The notes under the pieces: generated by a model
What the model was told of the DNA's origin: nothing
What the model saw: the letters and a program-made list of their open reading frames with translations, nothing else
Databases searched by the model: none
Assembly (NCBI GenBank): GCA_964543195.1
Contig: CAZIXF010000019.1
Span: 1 to 64,000, forward strand
Source: JAGTVG01 sp964543195
GTDB taxonomy: Bacteria > Bacteroidota > Bacteroidia > Cytophagales > Cyclobacteriaceae
Direction: 5' to 3'
Length of the DNA stretch: 64,000 bases
Position numbers and translations under genes: made by a program
Shown here: in pieces, positions 1 to 9,170 of the stretch
How the letters are laid out: the number at the start of each line of letters is the position of its first letter
How positions within the stretch are numbered: the stretch's first letter is position 1

Positions 1-66
1 TTGATTATCAAGAAATTGCGCTTAATCGGCCCTTCGGGCGAAAAATTTATGAATGTTTCGGGTTAA
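1..66 (-). mobile_element. MITE-like element, copy 1 (partial, cut by window edge)
   Basis: Read on the minus strand, these bases match the first 66 bases of the full copies at 30156-30390 and 53863-54097, with two mismatches. The end at 66 is TTAACCCG, the same left terminus as in the other copies. The rest lies outside the window. It interrupts the reading frame that starts at 150, adding a 14-residue tail and then a stop at 22-24. Confidence 0.85.
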
Positions 67-150
67 TAATCTTATCTGGTCGTGGTTCTCCGAAACGGCG
101 ATCACCGTCGTGCCCGAAAGCTTATTTCCGTAATCAATTCCGACAAGCAT
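22..150 (-). pseudogene. N-terminal fragment of an RNase H-fold-like protein, broken by the element
   Basis: The frame starts at ATG 148-150 and begins MLVGIDYGNKLSGTTVIA. A GIDYG stretch after one beta strand is typical of RNase H-fold proteins (DUF429-type predicted nucleases, RuvX/YqgF). Only 28 native codons (67-150) remain; from 66 onward the frame reads into the element and stops at 22-24. The family call rests on a very short stretch and is tentative. The interruption itself is clear, because the same element occurs elsewhere in unrelated flanks. Confidence 0.5.
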
Positions 151-213
151 TTTATTTATTACTATTCTTTAATTAATTAGCATAAATTTAATAATTCGGA
201 CTGTACAATTTGA

Positions 214-1281
214 ATGAAAATATTTTTTCTGGCCCCGTATCCATTAGATGAAGTAGCCTCTCAGCGGTTCAGATTTGAACAATATTTCGCCTTGTTAAAT
301 GAACGCGGATATTCCTGGTCTTTTGGTGCCTTTTATAACCGGTATACCTACAGGCATCTTTACGACGGAAAAAGTTATTTAATTAAAATCGGGGGTGTGC
401 TGGCGGGGTATTTCAGAAGGATTATTCATGTGTTCAGATGTATGCCCGTGGATTATGTATTTATTCATCGTGAATTAACACCCTTTGGCCCTCCCATTTA
501 TGAATGGATAATCAGTAAAATCCTGAAAAAAAAGATCATTTACGATTTTGATGATGCCATATGGATCCCACCAAATGAACACAAGATTTCCGGATGGCAT
601 AAGCTCAGATCATACAGAAAAATTAATAAGATCTGCCGTTGGAGTGAAAAGATTAGCTGCGGAAATGAATATTTGGCCGAATATGCCAGGAAATATAACC
701 GGAATGTGATGGTCAATCCCACGGTGATTGATACAAACCGGGTTGACCCGGCCATTAAAAGATCAGCGGATCCACTGATTTATATCGGTTGGACGGGTAC
801 CCATAGCACCCTGAAATACCTGGATACGATAAAGGATATTCTTATTAGAATTCTGAATGATTTCCCAAATAGCAGGTTCCTTGTAATCAGTAATAAAAAA
901 CCGGATTGGGAGATAAAAGGAATGGAATTCGTATACTGGAAAAAGGAATCCGAGATTGAGGATCTCGCCAGAACAGATATTGGCCTGATGCCGCTTACCC
1001 GGGATGAATGGTCTCTAGGAAAATGCGGTTTCAAACTGCTTCAATACTTTTCTATCGCTATCCCGGCGGTAGCCTCCCCGGTGGGTGTAAATAAAAAAAT
1101 AATCAGGCAGGATGAAAATGGTTATTTATGTGAAACGGGAGACCAATGGTATCGATCCATCGCCAGATTGATCGAAAACCCCGAGTTAAGAGAGGAGATG
1201 GGCAGAAGAGGAAGGAAATTATTGGAAGATCATTTTTCGGTCACAGCCAATCGCACCACCTTTTTCCGCCTTTTTGAATAA
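214..1281 (+). CDS. Glycosyltransferase, GT4/GT1-like
   Basis: A 355-residue cytosolic or membrane-associated glycosyltransferase. The start (APYPLDEVASQRFRFEQY) and the DFDDAIW segment near residue 110 are typical of GT-B fold sugar transferases in cell-surface polysaccharide loci. The C-terminal nucleotide-sugar domain has KCGFKLLQYF near residue 270 followed by SPVGVN, matching the conserved block of GT4 enzymes. Donor and acceptor cannot be told from sequence. The last 52 bases overlap the 3' end of the converging membrane-protein gene. A role in glycan or lipopolysaccharide assembly is inferred. Confidence 0.8.
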   Translation: MKIFFLAPYPLDEVASQRFRFEQYFALLNERGYSWSFGAFYNRYTYRHLYDGKSYLIKIGGVLAGYFRRIIHVFRCMPVDYVFIHRELTPFGPPIYEWIISKILKKKIIYDFDDAIWIPPNEHKISGWHKLRSYRKINKICRWSEKISCGNEYLAEYARKYNRNVMVNPTVIDTNRVDPAIKRSADPLIYIGWTGTHSTLKYLDTIKDILIRILNDFPNSRFLVISNKKPDWEIKGMEFVYWKKESEIEDLARTDIGLMPLTRDEWSLGKCGFKLLQYFSIAIPAVASPVGVNKKIIRQDENGYLCETGDQWYRSIARLIENPELREEMGRRGRKLLEDHFSVTANRTTFFRLFE

Positions 1282-2570
1282 TACAAGAGAATAAACAATC
1301 CTGTCAGATAGAAAGGGAGCATCGGTATTTTATATCGTACCAGTGAGCCGAAGTTATAAGTCGATATTCCCACCGCAAAGGAGAAGGCTATGGTAAAAGA
1401 AAAACAGAAAATCACGATGGGATGAGTAAAAATAGATTTCAGTTTCCCCCGGTATCCGGACACAAGGAACACGATCAGGGTAAACGTCAAAAGAGCAAAA
1501 CTTTCAATGGCCGACAAGAGCATCACGGGATTTTTTATTTCCCATAAATAGGGCCGGAAAAGCGTAACCCAGATGGCTGAGGGAGCTTTTTCAATTATTC
1601 CGGAGGGACTGTAATCAAAATCGCCCAGGGTATACCCCGATCCGCCTTCCCTCATACTCACATAGGTTAGCCAGCGCGCCGTGGCTTCAGCCGTTTGGGT
1701 AATGTTTTCAATATTATATCTTCTGTTTTCAGCACCAATCCCCTTAATCGAAAGATAGCCTCCCAGAATAAGAATGGATAATGAAAAAGGCAAAACCATG
1801 GTTTTAAGCACCAGGTTGTTCACCTGTTGCATGTATGATAAATATACCCATATCATGAAGGCCGGGACCAGGCATAACAATATGTATATCTTGATCTCAT
1901 AAATCACAAAAAGAGCCAACAGAAGGACAAGCACCGAAAAAATAATTTTTTTTCTGAAAAAAAAGATATTTGAAAATGCATAAGTAGCCCAGCCCACCGC
2001 TCCCAGTGTAATAGAATCCTTCAACAGTCCTGAACCCCAGAAAAAAACGGAAGGTATGAAAAATATTGCAATGGCCAATCCTAAATGTAATTTCGGATAA
2101 AACTTATAAAAGTTAATGAACATAGCCCACAGTCCGCTAAAGCTGACCACGGCAAAAAGTACGGCTGTGGCTGAATAAGTATGAAAAGTAATGATATCGA
2201 ACAAACCGGCCACCCTCACTACAAAATAGGAAGGCAGATCCTGGTAAAAAATGATTTTGGAAGCATACTCATAGGTGCTCGTTTGGTATTCTCCGTTCGC
2301 AAAGATCAACTCCATGGCTTTACCGGGCGAATCAAGAAAGGCTTCCCATATGTACCGGCTTCCTTTTTCAAAGTAGGTGAATGTATCACCTCCTTCATAA
2401 TAATACTGATAAATAAATCCAAGTGCCAGTGCACCCAGGATTTTCAGACTGATCGCCGGAATAAAATATACTTTCGTTTTTTTGTCAGATACAAGCGGTC
2501 TGATAAATAAAACCAGAAAATAAATTACGATCAGTAATAAAGGAGTAACGATCAGATCTTTGGGTCCCAT
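1230..2570 (-). CDS. Polytopic membrane protein, unknown function
   Basis: 446 residues with about ten hydrophobic segments from residue 7 to near the C-terminus. It has a conserved-looking loop EGGDTFTYFEKGSRYIW near residue 60 and a basic C-terminus (YYSKRRKKVVR). The architecture resembles large integral-membrane sugar transferases or polysaccharide polymerases, but I see no defining motif. The start codon directly abuts the stop of the TPR gene upstream (2571), so the two are almost certainly co-transcribed. It converges on and overlaps the glycosyltransferase gene by 52 bases. Involvement in envelope glycan synthesis is inference from the neighbour. Confidence 0.7.
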   Translation of the reverse strand: MGPKDLIVTPLLLIVIYFLVLFIRPLVSDKKTKVYFIPAISLKILGALALGFIYQYYYEGGDTFTYFEKGSRYIWEAFLDSPGKAMELIFANGEYQTSTYEYASKIIFYQDLPSYFVVRVAGLFDIITFHTYSATAVLFAVVSFSGLWAMFINFYKFYPKLHLGLAIAIFFIPSVFFWGSGLLKDSITLGAVGWATYAFSNIFFFRKKIIFSVLVLLLALFVIYEIKIYILLCLVPAFMIWVYLSYMQQVNNLVLKTMVLPFSLSILILGGYLSIKGIGAENRRYNIENITQTAEATARWLTYVSMREGGSGYTLGDFDYSPSGIIEKAPSAIWVTLFRPYLWEIKNPVMLLSAIESFALLTFTLIVFLVSGYRGKLKSIFTHPIVIFCFSFTIAFSFAVGISTYNFGSLVRYKIPMLPFYLTGLFILLYYSKRRKKVVRLAVTEK

Positions 2571-3764
2571 TTACATCTCCTTAAGTAAGGACCGGGCACG
2601 CTTATGCACGGTATCCCTTCTCCTGGCATCCTTCTTTACCTGTTTAAAATATTTCTCTGCTTCTTCAGTCCTGCCACCCCGCAATGCAAGTTCTCCAAGC
2701 GACAACAGGGAATATAAATAATATCCTGAATCATCGGCCTCGATTTCAAGGGCAAAATCCACGGTCCTTTTATAATAATGCGCTGCCTTATCAAATTCAC
2801 GTTTTTGTTCATTGATCTGGCCAAGATAAAAACAGGCATATCTGCCGGAGATTTCCTCATAGCCCACCATGCCGCTGTCAATCCTTGCTAAAATATCGGT
2901 CGAGACCTGTTCGGCTTTGGTAAACTGCCCTGTTGAATACAGCATCCTGGCATAATAACGATGAAAATAAGCATTGTCGGGAAAAGTTTCATGAAGGTAC
3001 TCAGATACCTGTAAAGCTCCCGGTAAATCATTTTCTTCAGAGGCAAGGATTCGCATTAGAAAATATTGTGCTTCCGTACGTGTATAAAAGGCATTTCTTG
3101 CCACATACCTCAGTTGTTCAAGCCCTGTCACCTTATCTCCCTTAGGAAAAAATACCAGTACAGGCTTGAGAAGTGGATAATTTTCACCTATCCATATGGA
3201 AAAATAATTGAATAGCGCATCGCCAAACAGCAACTCCGGGCTCAGATGGCCTTTATTTTTTGAATCTTCAAGATATTTCAAAGAATTTTTGCCGGAAATG
3301 GCGGCCTTGGTCCAGTTTTTTCTTTCAGAATATAATCTTCCCTGAAACCCATAACCCGCCGCCAGGAAAAAGGCGGATTCTACTCTATATTGGGGGATTT
3401 CGTATAATTGATGGGCCCTCATCAGGGCCGTATCGATATAGGCCAAAAACTTTTCATCGTATTCCGTATTTTCAATGTTTACATTAATTTTCCACCATTC
3501 ACTGAGTGCCAGCAGAAAAAAAGCCAGAGGATGGTGAGGAAACTCCCGCTTAAGGATTTTAAACTGCCTTTCTGCCTGTTCAAATTTAAAATTGTACATG
3601 GCATTGATCGCACTGGTGGTTTCCACCTGTATGCTTATGTTCTCCAGTAATAAAAGTTGGGAAGCAGTATCTTCCTTGTTACCCTTATCGGCAAAGACGG
3701 TAACCGGAATGGCCAGAAAAATAAAAATCACCCCCGTTACAGTTGTCCAAACCCCATGTTTCAT
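2571..3764 (-). CDS. Exported TPR-repeat protein
   Basis: 397 residues with an N-terminal signal peptide (hydrophobic stretch VTGVIFIFLAIPVTVFA, cleavage near residue 25). The rest is alpha-helical with TPR-like units, for example around residues 55-90 and repeatedly between 240 and 390 (patterns such as AHYYKRTVDFALE and AEKYFKQVKKDA). TPR proteins are scaffolds without catalysis of their own. The gene is first in a two-gene unit with the polytopic membrane protein that follows without a gap, so it may be the periplasmic partner of that protein. Confidence 0.75.
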   Translation of the reverse strand: MKHGVWTTVTGVIFIFLAIPVTVFADKGNKEDTASQLLLLENISIQVETTSAINAMYNFKFEQAERQFKILKREFPHHPLAFFLLALSEWWKINVNIENTEYDEKFLAYIDTALMRAHQLYEIPQYRVESAFFLAAGYGFQGRLYSERKNWTKAAISGKNSLKYLEDSKNKGHLSPELLFGDALFNYFSIWIGENYPLLKPVLVFFPKGDKVTGLEQLRYVARNAFYTRTEAQYFLMRILASEENDLPGALQVSEYLHETFPDNAYFHRYYARMLYSTGQFTKAEQVSTDILARIDSGMVGYEEISGRYACFYLGQINEQKREFDKAAHYYKRTVDFALEIEADDSGYYLYSLLSLGELALRGGRTEEAEKYFKQVKKDARRRDTVHKRARSLLKEM

Positions 3765-3902
3765 ACAACAAAACTATTTATCTGATTTAATAACAAATAT
3801 ATTTTTAATTTATTGAATGAATCACAAAGTAAACACAAGAACATGGCATAATACCAAATAAATTTCTTAGTTTCCCCGCAAAGTTATTGCTTATCAATCT
3901 TT

Positions 3903-4550
3903 ATGCCCGGATATAAAAACCCCTTAAACAGCTTGCTCGAAGAATATAATTCGATTGATAAGCGGCTGTTTTTTATTCTGGTGTGTCTGATCACCATTTT
4001 ATTGCTGATCATAAAAAAAAATTTTATAGAAAGTGAAATAGCTGCTTTCGAGATCCTTGAACAACGCAGGGAAATGGGGATCTACCATATGGTGAATGCC
4101 CTTCAATATTTTTCTGTACCGCTCGTATACCTGTATAAATTTACGGTAACAGCGTTTATTCTATGGATAGGATGCTTTCTGTTTGGATATAAGGTATATT
4201 ATGCAGACTTATGGAAGCTGGTCATGCTGGGTGAGTGCATATTTTTTCTGGCTGAGATCTTCAAGATCGGTTGGTTCCTGTTTATTGAAACTGATCCTGA
4301 GATCTGGGATATCAGAGCATTTTATCCGTTTTCGTTAATTAACCTTATGAATTATAGGGATATTCCGGAAGCATGGATTTATCCTTTAAAAGCCTTAAAT
4401 TTATTTGAGGTGGGATACTGGATTTTTCTTATGTATGGAGTACAGTTCTTATCGGGAAAAAAAATGAATATATCAGTCTATATCGTGCTCAGTTCTTATG
4501 TGTTCTGGTTTCTGATCTGGCTGGGATTTTTTGTAATGGTGTATAAATAA
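3903..4550 (+). CDS. Yip1-like integral membrane protein
   Basis: 215 residues with roughly five to six membrane segments (about 22-40, 75-110, 115-130, 165-180 and 190-213). The C-terminal part, with LFEVGYWIFLMYGVQ then a strongly hydrophobic last helix, resembles the Yip1-type membrane domain common in Bacteroidota proteins of unknown role. There is no enzymatic motif. It stands alone on the plus strand, 79 bases upstream of purE and followed by a small hairpin at 4558-4577, so it is probably its own transcript. Confidence 0.6.
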   Translation: MPGYKNPLNSLLEEYNSIDKRLFFILVCLITILLLIIKKNFIESEIAAFEILEQRREMGIYHMVNALQYFSVPLVYLYKFTVTAFILWIGCFLFGYKVYYADLWKLVMLGECIFFLAEIFKIGWFLFIETDPEIWDIRAFYPFSLINLMNYRDIPEAWIYPLKALNLFEVGYWIFLMYGVQFLSGKKMNISVYIVLSSYVFWFLIWLGFFVMVYK

Positions 4551-4557
4551 TTTATTT

Positions 4558-4577
4558 TATGGAACAACCATTCCATA
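4558..4577 (+). terminator. Possible weak terminator hairpin
   Basis: TATGGAA and TTCCATA form a perfect 7-bp stem around a CAACCA loop, 8 bases after the stop of the Yip1-like gene. A short T-rich stretch (ATTTACCTTTTT) follows. The stem is AT-rich, so termination efficiency is uncertain. Confidence 0.35.
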
Positions 4578-4594
4578 TTTACCTTTTTAGAAAT

Positions 4595-4602
4595 TAATTT
4601 TG
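4595..4602 (+). promoter_or_regulatory. Possible -7 promoter box for purE
   Basis: TAATTTTG fits the Bacteroidota -7 consensus TAnnTTTG and lies 27 bases before the purE start codon. I see no convincing TTTG at -33, so this is a weak call. Confidence 0.35.
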
Positions 4603-4629
4603 TCGACTTAAACCAATAAATATTATCTT

Positions 4630-5139
4630 ATGAGTAATCCATTAGTGAGTATTGTAATGGGCAGTAAAACGGATCTGCCAATCATGAAATCCGCAGCAGA
4701 AGTACTCGATGAGCTGGGTATACCTTTTGAATTAACCATTATGTCGGCTCACCGGACTCCTTACCGGATGATCGAATACGCAGAAAAAGTCAGGTCGAGA
4801 GGTATTGAAGTAATTATTGCCGGGGCGGGAGGTGCTGCTCATTTACCGGGTGTATTTGCTGCCTTCACGACACTTCCTGTGATTGGCGTTCCCATTAATT
4901 CAAGTATATCGATTGATGGCTGGGATTCGATATTATCCATACTGCAGATGCCCGGCGGTATTCCGGTAGCTACCGTAGCCCTTGACGGTGCAAAAAATGC
5001 AGGTCTGCTTGCCGCCAGGATCATCAGTACCCATAACAATGAAGTGAAGACCAAGCTGGACGGTTATCACGATATCATGAAGGAAAAGGTAGAAAAAACA
5101 GCCAGGGAGGTAGAAGAGAAGGGCTATAAGAATGTTTGA
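4630..5139 (+). CDS. purE: N5-carboxyaminoimidazole ribonucleotide mutase
   Basis: 169 residues, the usual length of class I PurE. The enzyme moves the carboxyl group of N5-CAIR to carbon 4 of the imidazole ring in de novo purine synthesis, in the cytosol. Diagnostic motifs are visible: MGSKTDLPIM near residue 10, SAHRTP near residue 40 (with the catalytic His), GAGGAAHLPG near 71, and MPGGIPVATVA near 110. It is a single gene with no purK next to it; the downstream gene runs in the opposite direction. Confidence 0.95.
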   Translation: MSNPLVSIVMGSKTDLPIMKSAAEVLDELGIPFELTIMSAHRTPYRMIEYAEKVRSRGIEVIIAGAGGAAHLPGVFAAFTTLPVIGVPINSSISIDGWDSILSILQMPGGIPVATVALDGAKNAGLLAARIISTHNNEVKTKLDGYHDIMKEKVEKTAREVEEKGYKNV

Positions 5140-5145
5140 TTATCA

Positions 5146-5802
5146 TTATATTTCGGCCAGCAGCGTTATGCCGGCCCTGGTTTTATCACCGGGTTTTACC
5201 TTCACTGAAGCATCCGGAGGCAGGAAGACATCCAGTCTGGATCCGAACCGGATAAACCCGAATTCCTCGCCCTGTTCCAGTTTATCTCCTACCCCCACAT
5301 AAAATTTGATCCTGCGGGCCATTATGCCGGCTATCTGCCTTACCACCAGCTCCAGTCCCGATGTCATCCTGAGCACCAGGGTGGTGCGTTCATTATCGGT
5401 ACTCGATTTAGGATGCCAGGCCACAAGATATCTCCCCGGATGATATTTGAAATAGATTATTTCGCCGCTTACCGGGCTTCGGTTTACATGTACATCAACG
5501 GGGGACATAAATATGGAAATCTGGATCCTTTCATCGTTCAGATATTCCGGTTCGATGGTCTTTTCCACCACCACCACTTTCCCATCCGCCGGGGCAAGTA
5601 CATGCCGTTCATTAACCGGTGACAGGATTTCCGGATGTCTGAAAAATTGCAACACGAACAGGAATAAGATCACGCTGCCTGCAAGTACAAGATATTTCAG
5701 CAAAGAATGCTCACCGAAAAACTGAAAAATGATCAGATTTAACGCCACAAGTAATATAAGCAGAACGATCAGGATCTGCCAGCCTTCTTTATGTATTTTC
5801 AT
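5146..5802 (-). CDS. psd: Phosphatidylserine decarboxylase family protein
   Basis: 218 residues, the length of the short bacterial Psd proenzymes. Psd converts phosphatidylserine to phosphatidylethanolamine at the inner membrane and self-cleaves to form a pyruvoyl group. Two N-terminal hydrophobic segments (about 9-27 and 36-53) anchor it. SPVDVHVNRSP is the conserved substrate-side block, and RFGSRLDVFLP (about 185-195) holds the Gly-Ser self-cleavage site. It lies 11 bases after the glutamate dehydrogenase gene and in the same strand run as cdsA, an earlier step of phospholipid synthesis. Confidence 0.92.
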   Translation of the reverse strand: MKIHKEGWQILIVLLILLVALNLIIFQFFGEHSLLKYLVLAGSVILFLFVLQFFRHPEILSPVNERHVLAPADGKVVVVEKTIEPEYLNDERIQISIFMSPVDVHVNRSPVSGEIIYFKYHPGRYLVAWHPKSSTDNERTTLVLRMTSGLELVVRQIAGIMARRIKFYVGVGDKLEQGEEFGFIRFGSRLDVFLPPDASVKVKPGDKTRAGITLLAEI

Positions 5803-5813
5803 AAATTATCCCG

Positions 5814-7088
5814 TTAGAAACCTCCACGATACGTGTATGCCCTGGCTATCTTGTCGATAGCGAACATATAAGCCGCTATTCTCATGGATACCCCATACTT
5901 CTGAGCGATCACATGAACATTGGAAAAAGCGTCTTTCAGGATACGGTCACTTCTTCTGTTAACCCTTTCCTTGGTCCATTTATATCCCAGCCTGTTCTGC
6001 ACCCATTCGAAATAGGATACGGTTACACCGCCGGCATTAGCCAGTATGTCGGGCACAACCATAATATCTTTCTTCGAAATGATCTCATCCGCATTGGCAG
6101 AGGTAGGCCCGTTCGCTCCTTCTACAATCAACCTCGCCCTGATCTTATCGGCATTTTTTATTGTGATCACATCTTCAAGGGCCGCGGGAATAAGCACATC
6201 GGTATCGAGCAGCAGAATTTCATCTCCATCGATCCGGTCGGCTCCTGAAAAACCTTCCAGCATACCGCCGTTGCTGTTTTTATATTCAATTGCTTTTTCA
6301 ATGTCAATGCCTTCTTCATTCACATACCCCCCCGAGATATCGGATATGGCTATGATCTTAGCCCCTCTTTCTTCCATCAGCAGGGCAGCATGTGATCCCA
6401 CGTTACCGAAACCCTGGATCACACATCTGCATTGATAGGGATTTATCTGCAGTTTTTCCATTGCCGACAAGGCGGTAACCATCACACCCCGGCCGGTAGC
6501 TTCCACCCTCCCCAGGGATCCACCAAGAATATGCGGTTTACCGGTTACTACACTGCTGACCGTAAAACCTGTATGTCTTGAGTATTGATCTACCATCCAG
6601 GCCATTTCGCGCTGCCCGGTACCCATATCGGGTGCAGGGATATCCCGGTCGGGACCAATTACACTGGCCATAGCCGTTACATATGCCCTGGTCAGTCTTT
6701 CCACTTCACCTGAAGACATCTGGCGTGGATTACACTTTATTCCTCCCTTGGCTCCCCCATAAGGGATATCCACCACAGCACATTTCCAGGTCATCCAGGC
6801 AGCCAGGGCTTTTACCTCATCCAGGGTCACGTGGATATCATACCGTATCCCGCCCTTCGATGGTCCCATAATATTCGAATGAATTACCCTGTATCCTTCA
6901 AAGACCCTTATGGATCCATCATCCATGGTAACCGGGAGATTGACAATTACCTGTTTATCAGGTGATTTCAATACATTATATACTTCCTCATTCAATCCCA
7001 ATAATTGTGCGGCTATCCGGAACCGGAACATCATCGACTCAAAAGGATTTTCCCTATCCTTTATTGGAGCAGGCTCGATATATGACAT
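5814..7088 (-). CDS. Glu/Leu/Phe/Val family dehydrogenase, likely glutamate dehydrogenase
   Basis: 424 residues, typical of NAD-type bacterial glutamate dehydrogenases. It interconverts glutamate and 2-oxoglutarate plus ammonia. PSKGGIRY (about 77-83) and the catalytic lysine in YGGAKGGI (Lys114) form the active-site block, followed by DIPAPDMGT. The Rossmann domain is marked by QGFGNVGSHAA near residue 225, and GANGPT lies in the second half. The start codon ATG at 7086-7088 gives the usual short N-terminus. It sits between cdsA (88-base gap) and psd (11-base gap). Confidence 0.92.
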   Translation of the reverse strand: MSYIEPAPIKDRENPFESMMFRFRIAAQLLGLNEEVYNVLKSPDKQVIVNLPVTMDDGSIRVFEGYRVIHSNIMGPSKGGIRYDIHVTLDEVKALAAWMTWKCAVVDIPYGGAKGGIKCNPRQMSSGEVERLTRAYVTAMASVIGPDRDIPAPDMGTGQREMAWMVDQYSRHTGFTVSSVVTGKPHILGGSLGRVEATGRGVMVTALSAMEKLQINPYQCRCVIQGFGNVGSHAALLMEERGAKIIAISDISGGYVNEEGIDIEKAIEYKNSNGGMLEGFSGADRIDGDEILLLDTDVLIPAALEDVITIKNADKIRARLIVEGANGPTSANADEIISKKDIMVVPDILANAGGVTVSYFEWVQNRLGYKWTKERVNRRSDRILKDAFSNVHVIAQKYGVSMRIAAYMFAIDKIARAYTYRGGF

Positions 7089-7176
7089 GACAATTTTTTA
7101 TTTTACTATGCTGATTTTTACATAAATTTACGGAATTGCCAATAAATTATATTGATTTTGGCAGAATAATATTTTG

Positions 7177-8016
7177 TCAGACCAATAATACTTTAATCAG
7201 AAATACGATAAAGGGAATGGAAAGTAGCAAACCGTCAAAACGGTCGAGAAAACCGCCATGTCCGGGTAATGCCCTGCCTGAATCCTTGATCTCAATACTT
7301 CGTTTGAAAAGGGATTCAACAAGATCTCCATAGGTTCCGGCAATCACGATGATCACCGCAAATAAATACCATTCATAGGCATCTATCCCGTTAAAATACA
7401 ACGAAAGGGCAGTGGCGACAATTATTGTCAGGATAAACCCCCCCACCATGCCTTCCCATGATTTTTTGGGAGACACCCTTTCAAACAATTTGGTTTTCCC
7501 GAATTTTACTCCTGCAAAATATCCTCCTGTATCCGAAGCCCACAAAAGTAGAAGTAAGCCAATAATGATCTGATAATTATATTCTCCTCTGGAAAAGGCA
7601 ATAAAATTGATCAGGGAAAAGGGCAACCCGATATAAAGAATTCCCAAAAAAGTAAAGGCAATATTGGTAAAAGGTTTTTTTTCGATCTTATATAACTTGA
7701 TCAGAAATATCAAGGCCAGCATGGGGAAAATGGCAAAATAAAAGCGGGAGCTGATCAGATCATATTCAATAAAAAATGAAAGCGTAAAGATCAGCAGTGC
7801 GTTAAATGTACCGATGAATTTTAATGGAAGTGTACCGTCAAGCCCTGCCAGTTTATAAAATTCGATCATGGTAAGGCAGCAAATGAGAAAAAAGACGGCA
7901 AAATACGACCATGGACTGTGTATACATGCCGCTACCAGGATTACCGCACCTATCAAGGCAGTAATGATCCTTTGTGTAAGATTATTAAAGTTATTTAAAC
8001 TCAACTTCATCCTCAA
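7177..8016 (-). CDS. cdsA: Phosphatidate cytidylyltransferase
   Basis: 279 residues and about eight membrane helices. CdsA makes CDP-diacylglycerol from phosphatidate and CTP in the inner membrane, feeding all phospholipid synthesis. The family signature is clear: SDTGGYFAGVKFGKTKLF followed by SPKKSWEGMVGG, and near the C-terminus GDLVESLFKRSIEIKD. The annotated ATG at 8016 overlaps the DUF2007 gene by 26 bases; an in-frame ATG two codons later is equally possible. Overlapping starts indicate one transcript with the DUF2007 and CPBP genes. Confidence 0.93.
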   Translation of the reverse strand: MRMKLSLNNFNNLTQRIITALIGAVILVAACIHSPWSYFAVFFLICCLTMIEFYKLAGLDGTLPLKFIGTFNALLIFTLSFFIEYDLISSRFYFAIFPMLALIFLIKLYKIEKKPFTNIAFTFLGILYIGLPFSLINFIAFSRGEYNYQIIIGLLLLLWASDTGGYFAGVKFGKTKLFERVSPKKSWEGMVGGFILTIIVATALSLYFNGIDAYEWYLFAVIIVIAGTYGDLVESLFKRSIEIKDSGRALPGHGGFLDRFDGLLLSIPFIVFLIKVLLV

Positions 8017-8197
8017 TGATCTTTATGGCTTTCAGGACTTCTTCAGGTTTAACATACACTTCAAAATTCCCGATCTTATAATTACTGTCCTGCTTGTTCA
8101 TGATCACAGGATTTAACTCATGCTCCTCCAGAATAGCTTTTACGATCTCTGCTTTATAGGACATGTGATTTGAAAATACCCTTTGCCACTTATTCAT
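7991..8197 (-). CDS. DUF2007 family small protein
   Basis: 68 residues beginning MNKWQRVFSNHMSYKAEIVK. The pattern of a short strand, a helix that senses LEEHELNPVIMNK, then a strand FEVYVKPEEV and a final helix matches DUF2007 (putative signal-transducing proteins with a ferredoxin-like fold). Its start overlaps the stop of the CPBP gene (TAATG arrangement at 8195-8199), and its end overlaps cdsA, so translation is probably coupled. Molecular function is unknown. Confidence 0.8.
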   Translation of the reverse strand: MNKWQRVFSNHMSYKAEIVKAILEEHELNPVIMNKQDSNYKIGNFEVYVKPEEVLKAIKIIEDEVEFK

Positions 8198-9135
8198 TAC
8201 TCCTTGCTTCCTTCAGGTTTTACTTTTCTTTTAAACGAAATCATCATATAAACGGTAATTACAGCGAAAATGATGATTACAGTATACGGATATTTTTCCT
8301 GGTTTTCAATATCAAATCCAACATGGCCTGCCTGATACATATAAATCAGGATTAATGTCATACCATTGTTTATGAAATGCCCGATAATCGGATACCATAG
8401 ATTTTGTGACCAGTAGTACATATAACCAAATACTATCCCAAGCATTAAGCGTGGTATAAAACCATAAAACTGAATATGGAATCCGCTGAAAATAATGGCA
8501 GACAGGATTATGGCCACATGTATATTCCTGAAATACTGGTGAAATTTATTCTGAAGTATGCCCCTGAAAATCAATTCCTCTCCCACGGCTGGTATGATCG
8601 CGATCACCACAAAACCAAGCAGGAACTCCCATATTGACCGGTATTCTGTCAGAAATTCAGTCACCATTTTCAGGTCATCTTCCTTCTGGCTTGCCCATTC
8701 CTCGAAACCCTTCATAAAATCCGGAAAGTCGAGATTGGCATTCCATTCGATGAATATGGTATTGACAAACATAAAAGAAATGACAAGGACAGAAGCGATC
8801 AGGATCGAATAGAGATTAATGTTGGACCGTTGAAAAAGATGATGCCATTGTTTTGGTTCATAAAACCTGAGATAAACTATTCCCCCGATGATAAATCCTC
8901 CCAGGGCTCCGAAACCCTGTATAAGAAGCAGGGGGATCCGTTGCCCGGCAGTATACGGAGGAGATGCCAGGTTACCAATTTCACCGAAGCTCAGATCCGT
9001 GACCAGAAAGGAGAACAAAGTCCCAAAAAACTGGCCGATAAATAGCCCTGCTAAAAATATCACAACCAGTAAAATCATTGAATACCAGGGGGCCTGTTTG
9101 GCAGGATCAAAAATGTATTTTGTCGAATTTGTCAT
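8197..9135 (-). CDS. CPBP family intramembrane glutamic protease
   Basis: 312 residues and about eight membrane segments. The CPBP (Abi/CAAX-type) signature is present: EELIFRG with Glu186, Glu187 and Arg191, a histidine in SGFHIQFYG near residue 219, and a last histidine in GHFINN near 257. Members cleave substrates within the membrane, but the substrate here is unknown. The gene heads the minus-strand run CPBP, DUF2007, cdsA, a common Bacteroidota arrangement. It diverges from dusB with only 35 bases between start codons. Confidence 0.85.
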   Translation of the reverse strand: MTNSTKYIFDPAKQAPWYSMILLVVIFLAGLFIGQFFGTLFSFLVTDLSFGEIGNLASPPYTAGQRIPLLLIQGFGALGGFIIGGIVYLRFYEPKQWHHLFQRSNINLYSILIASVLVISFMFVNTIFIEWNANLDFPDFMKGFEEWASQKEDDLKMVTEFLTEYRSIWEFLLGFVVIAIIPAVGEELIFRGILQNKFHQYFRNIHVAIILSAIIFSGFHIQFYGFIPRLMLGIVFGYMYYWSQNLWYPIIGHFINNGMTLILIYMYQAGHVGFDIENQEKYPYTVIIIFAVITVYMMISFKRKVKPEGSKE

Positions 9136-9170
9136 ATTTGATGTAAATTTACACCTTAAATAATATTATT

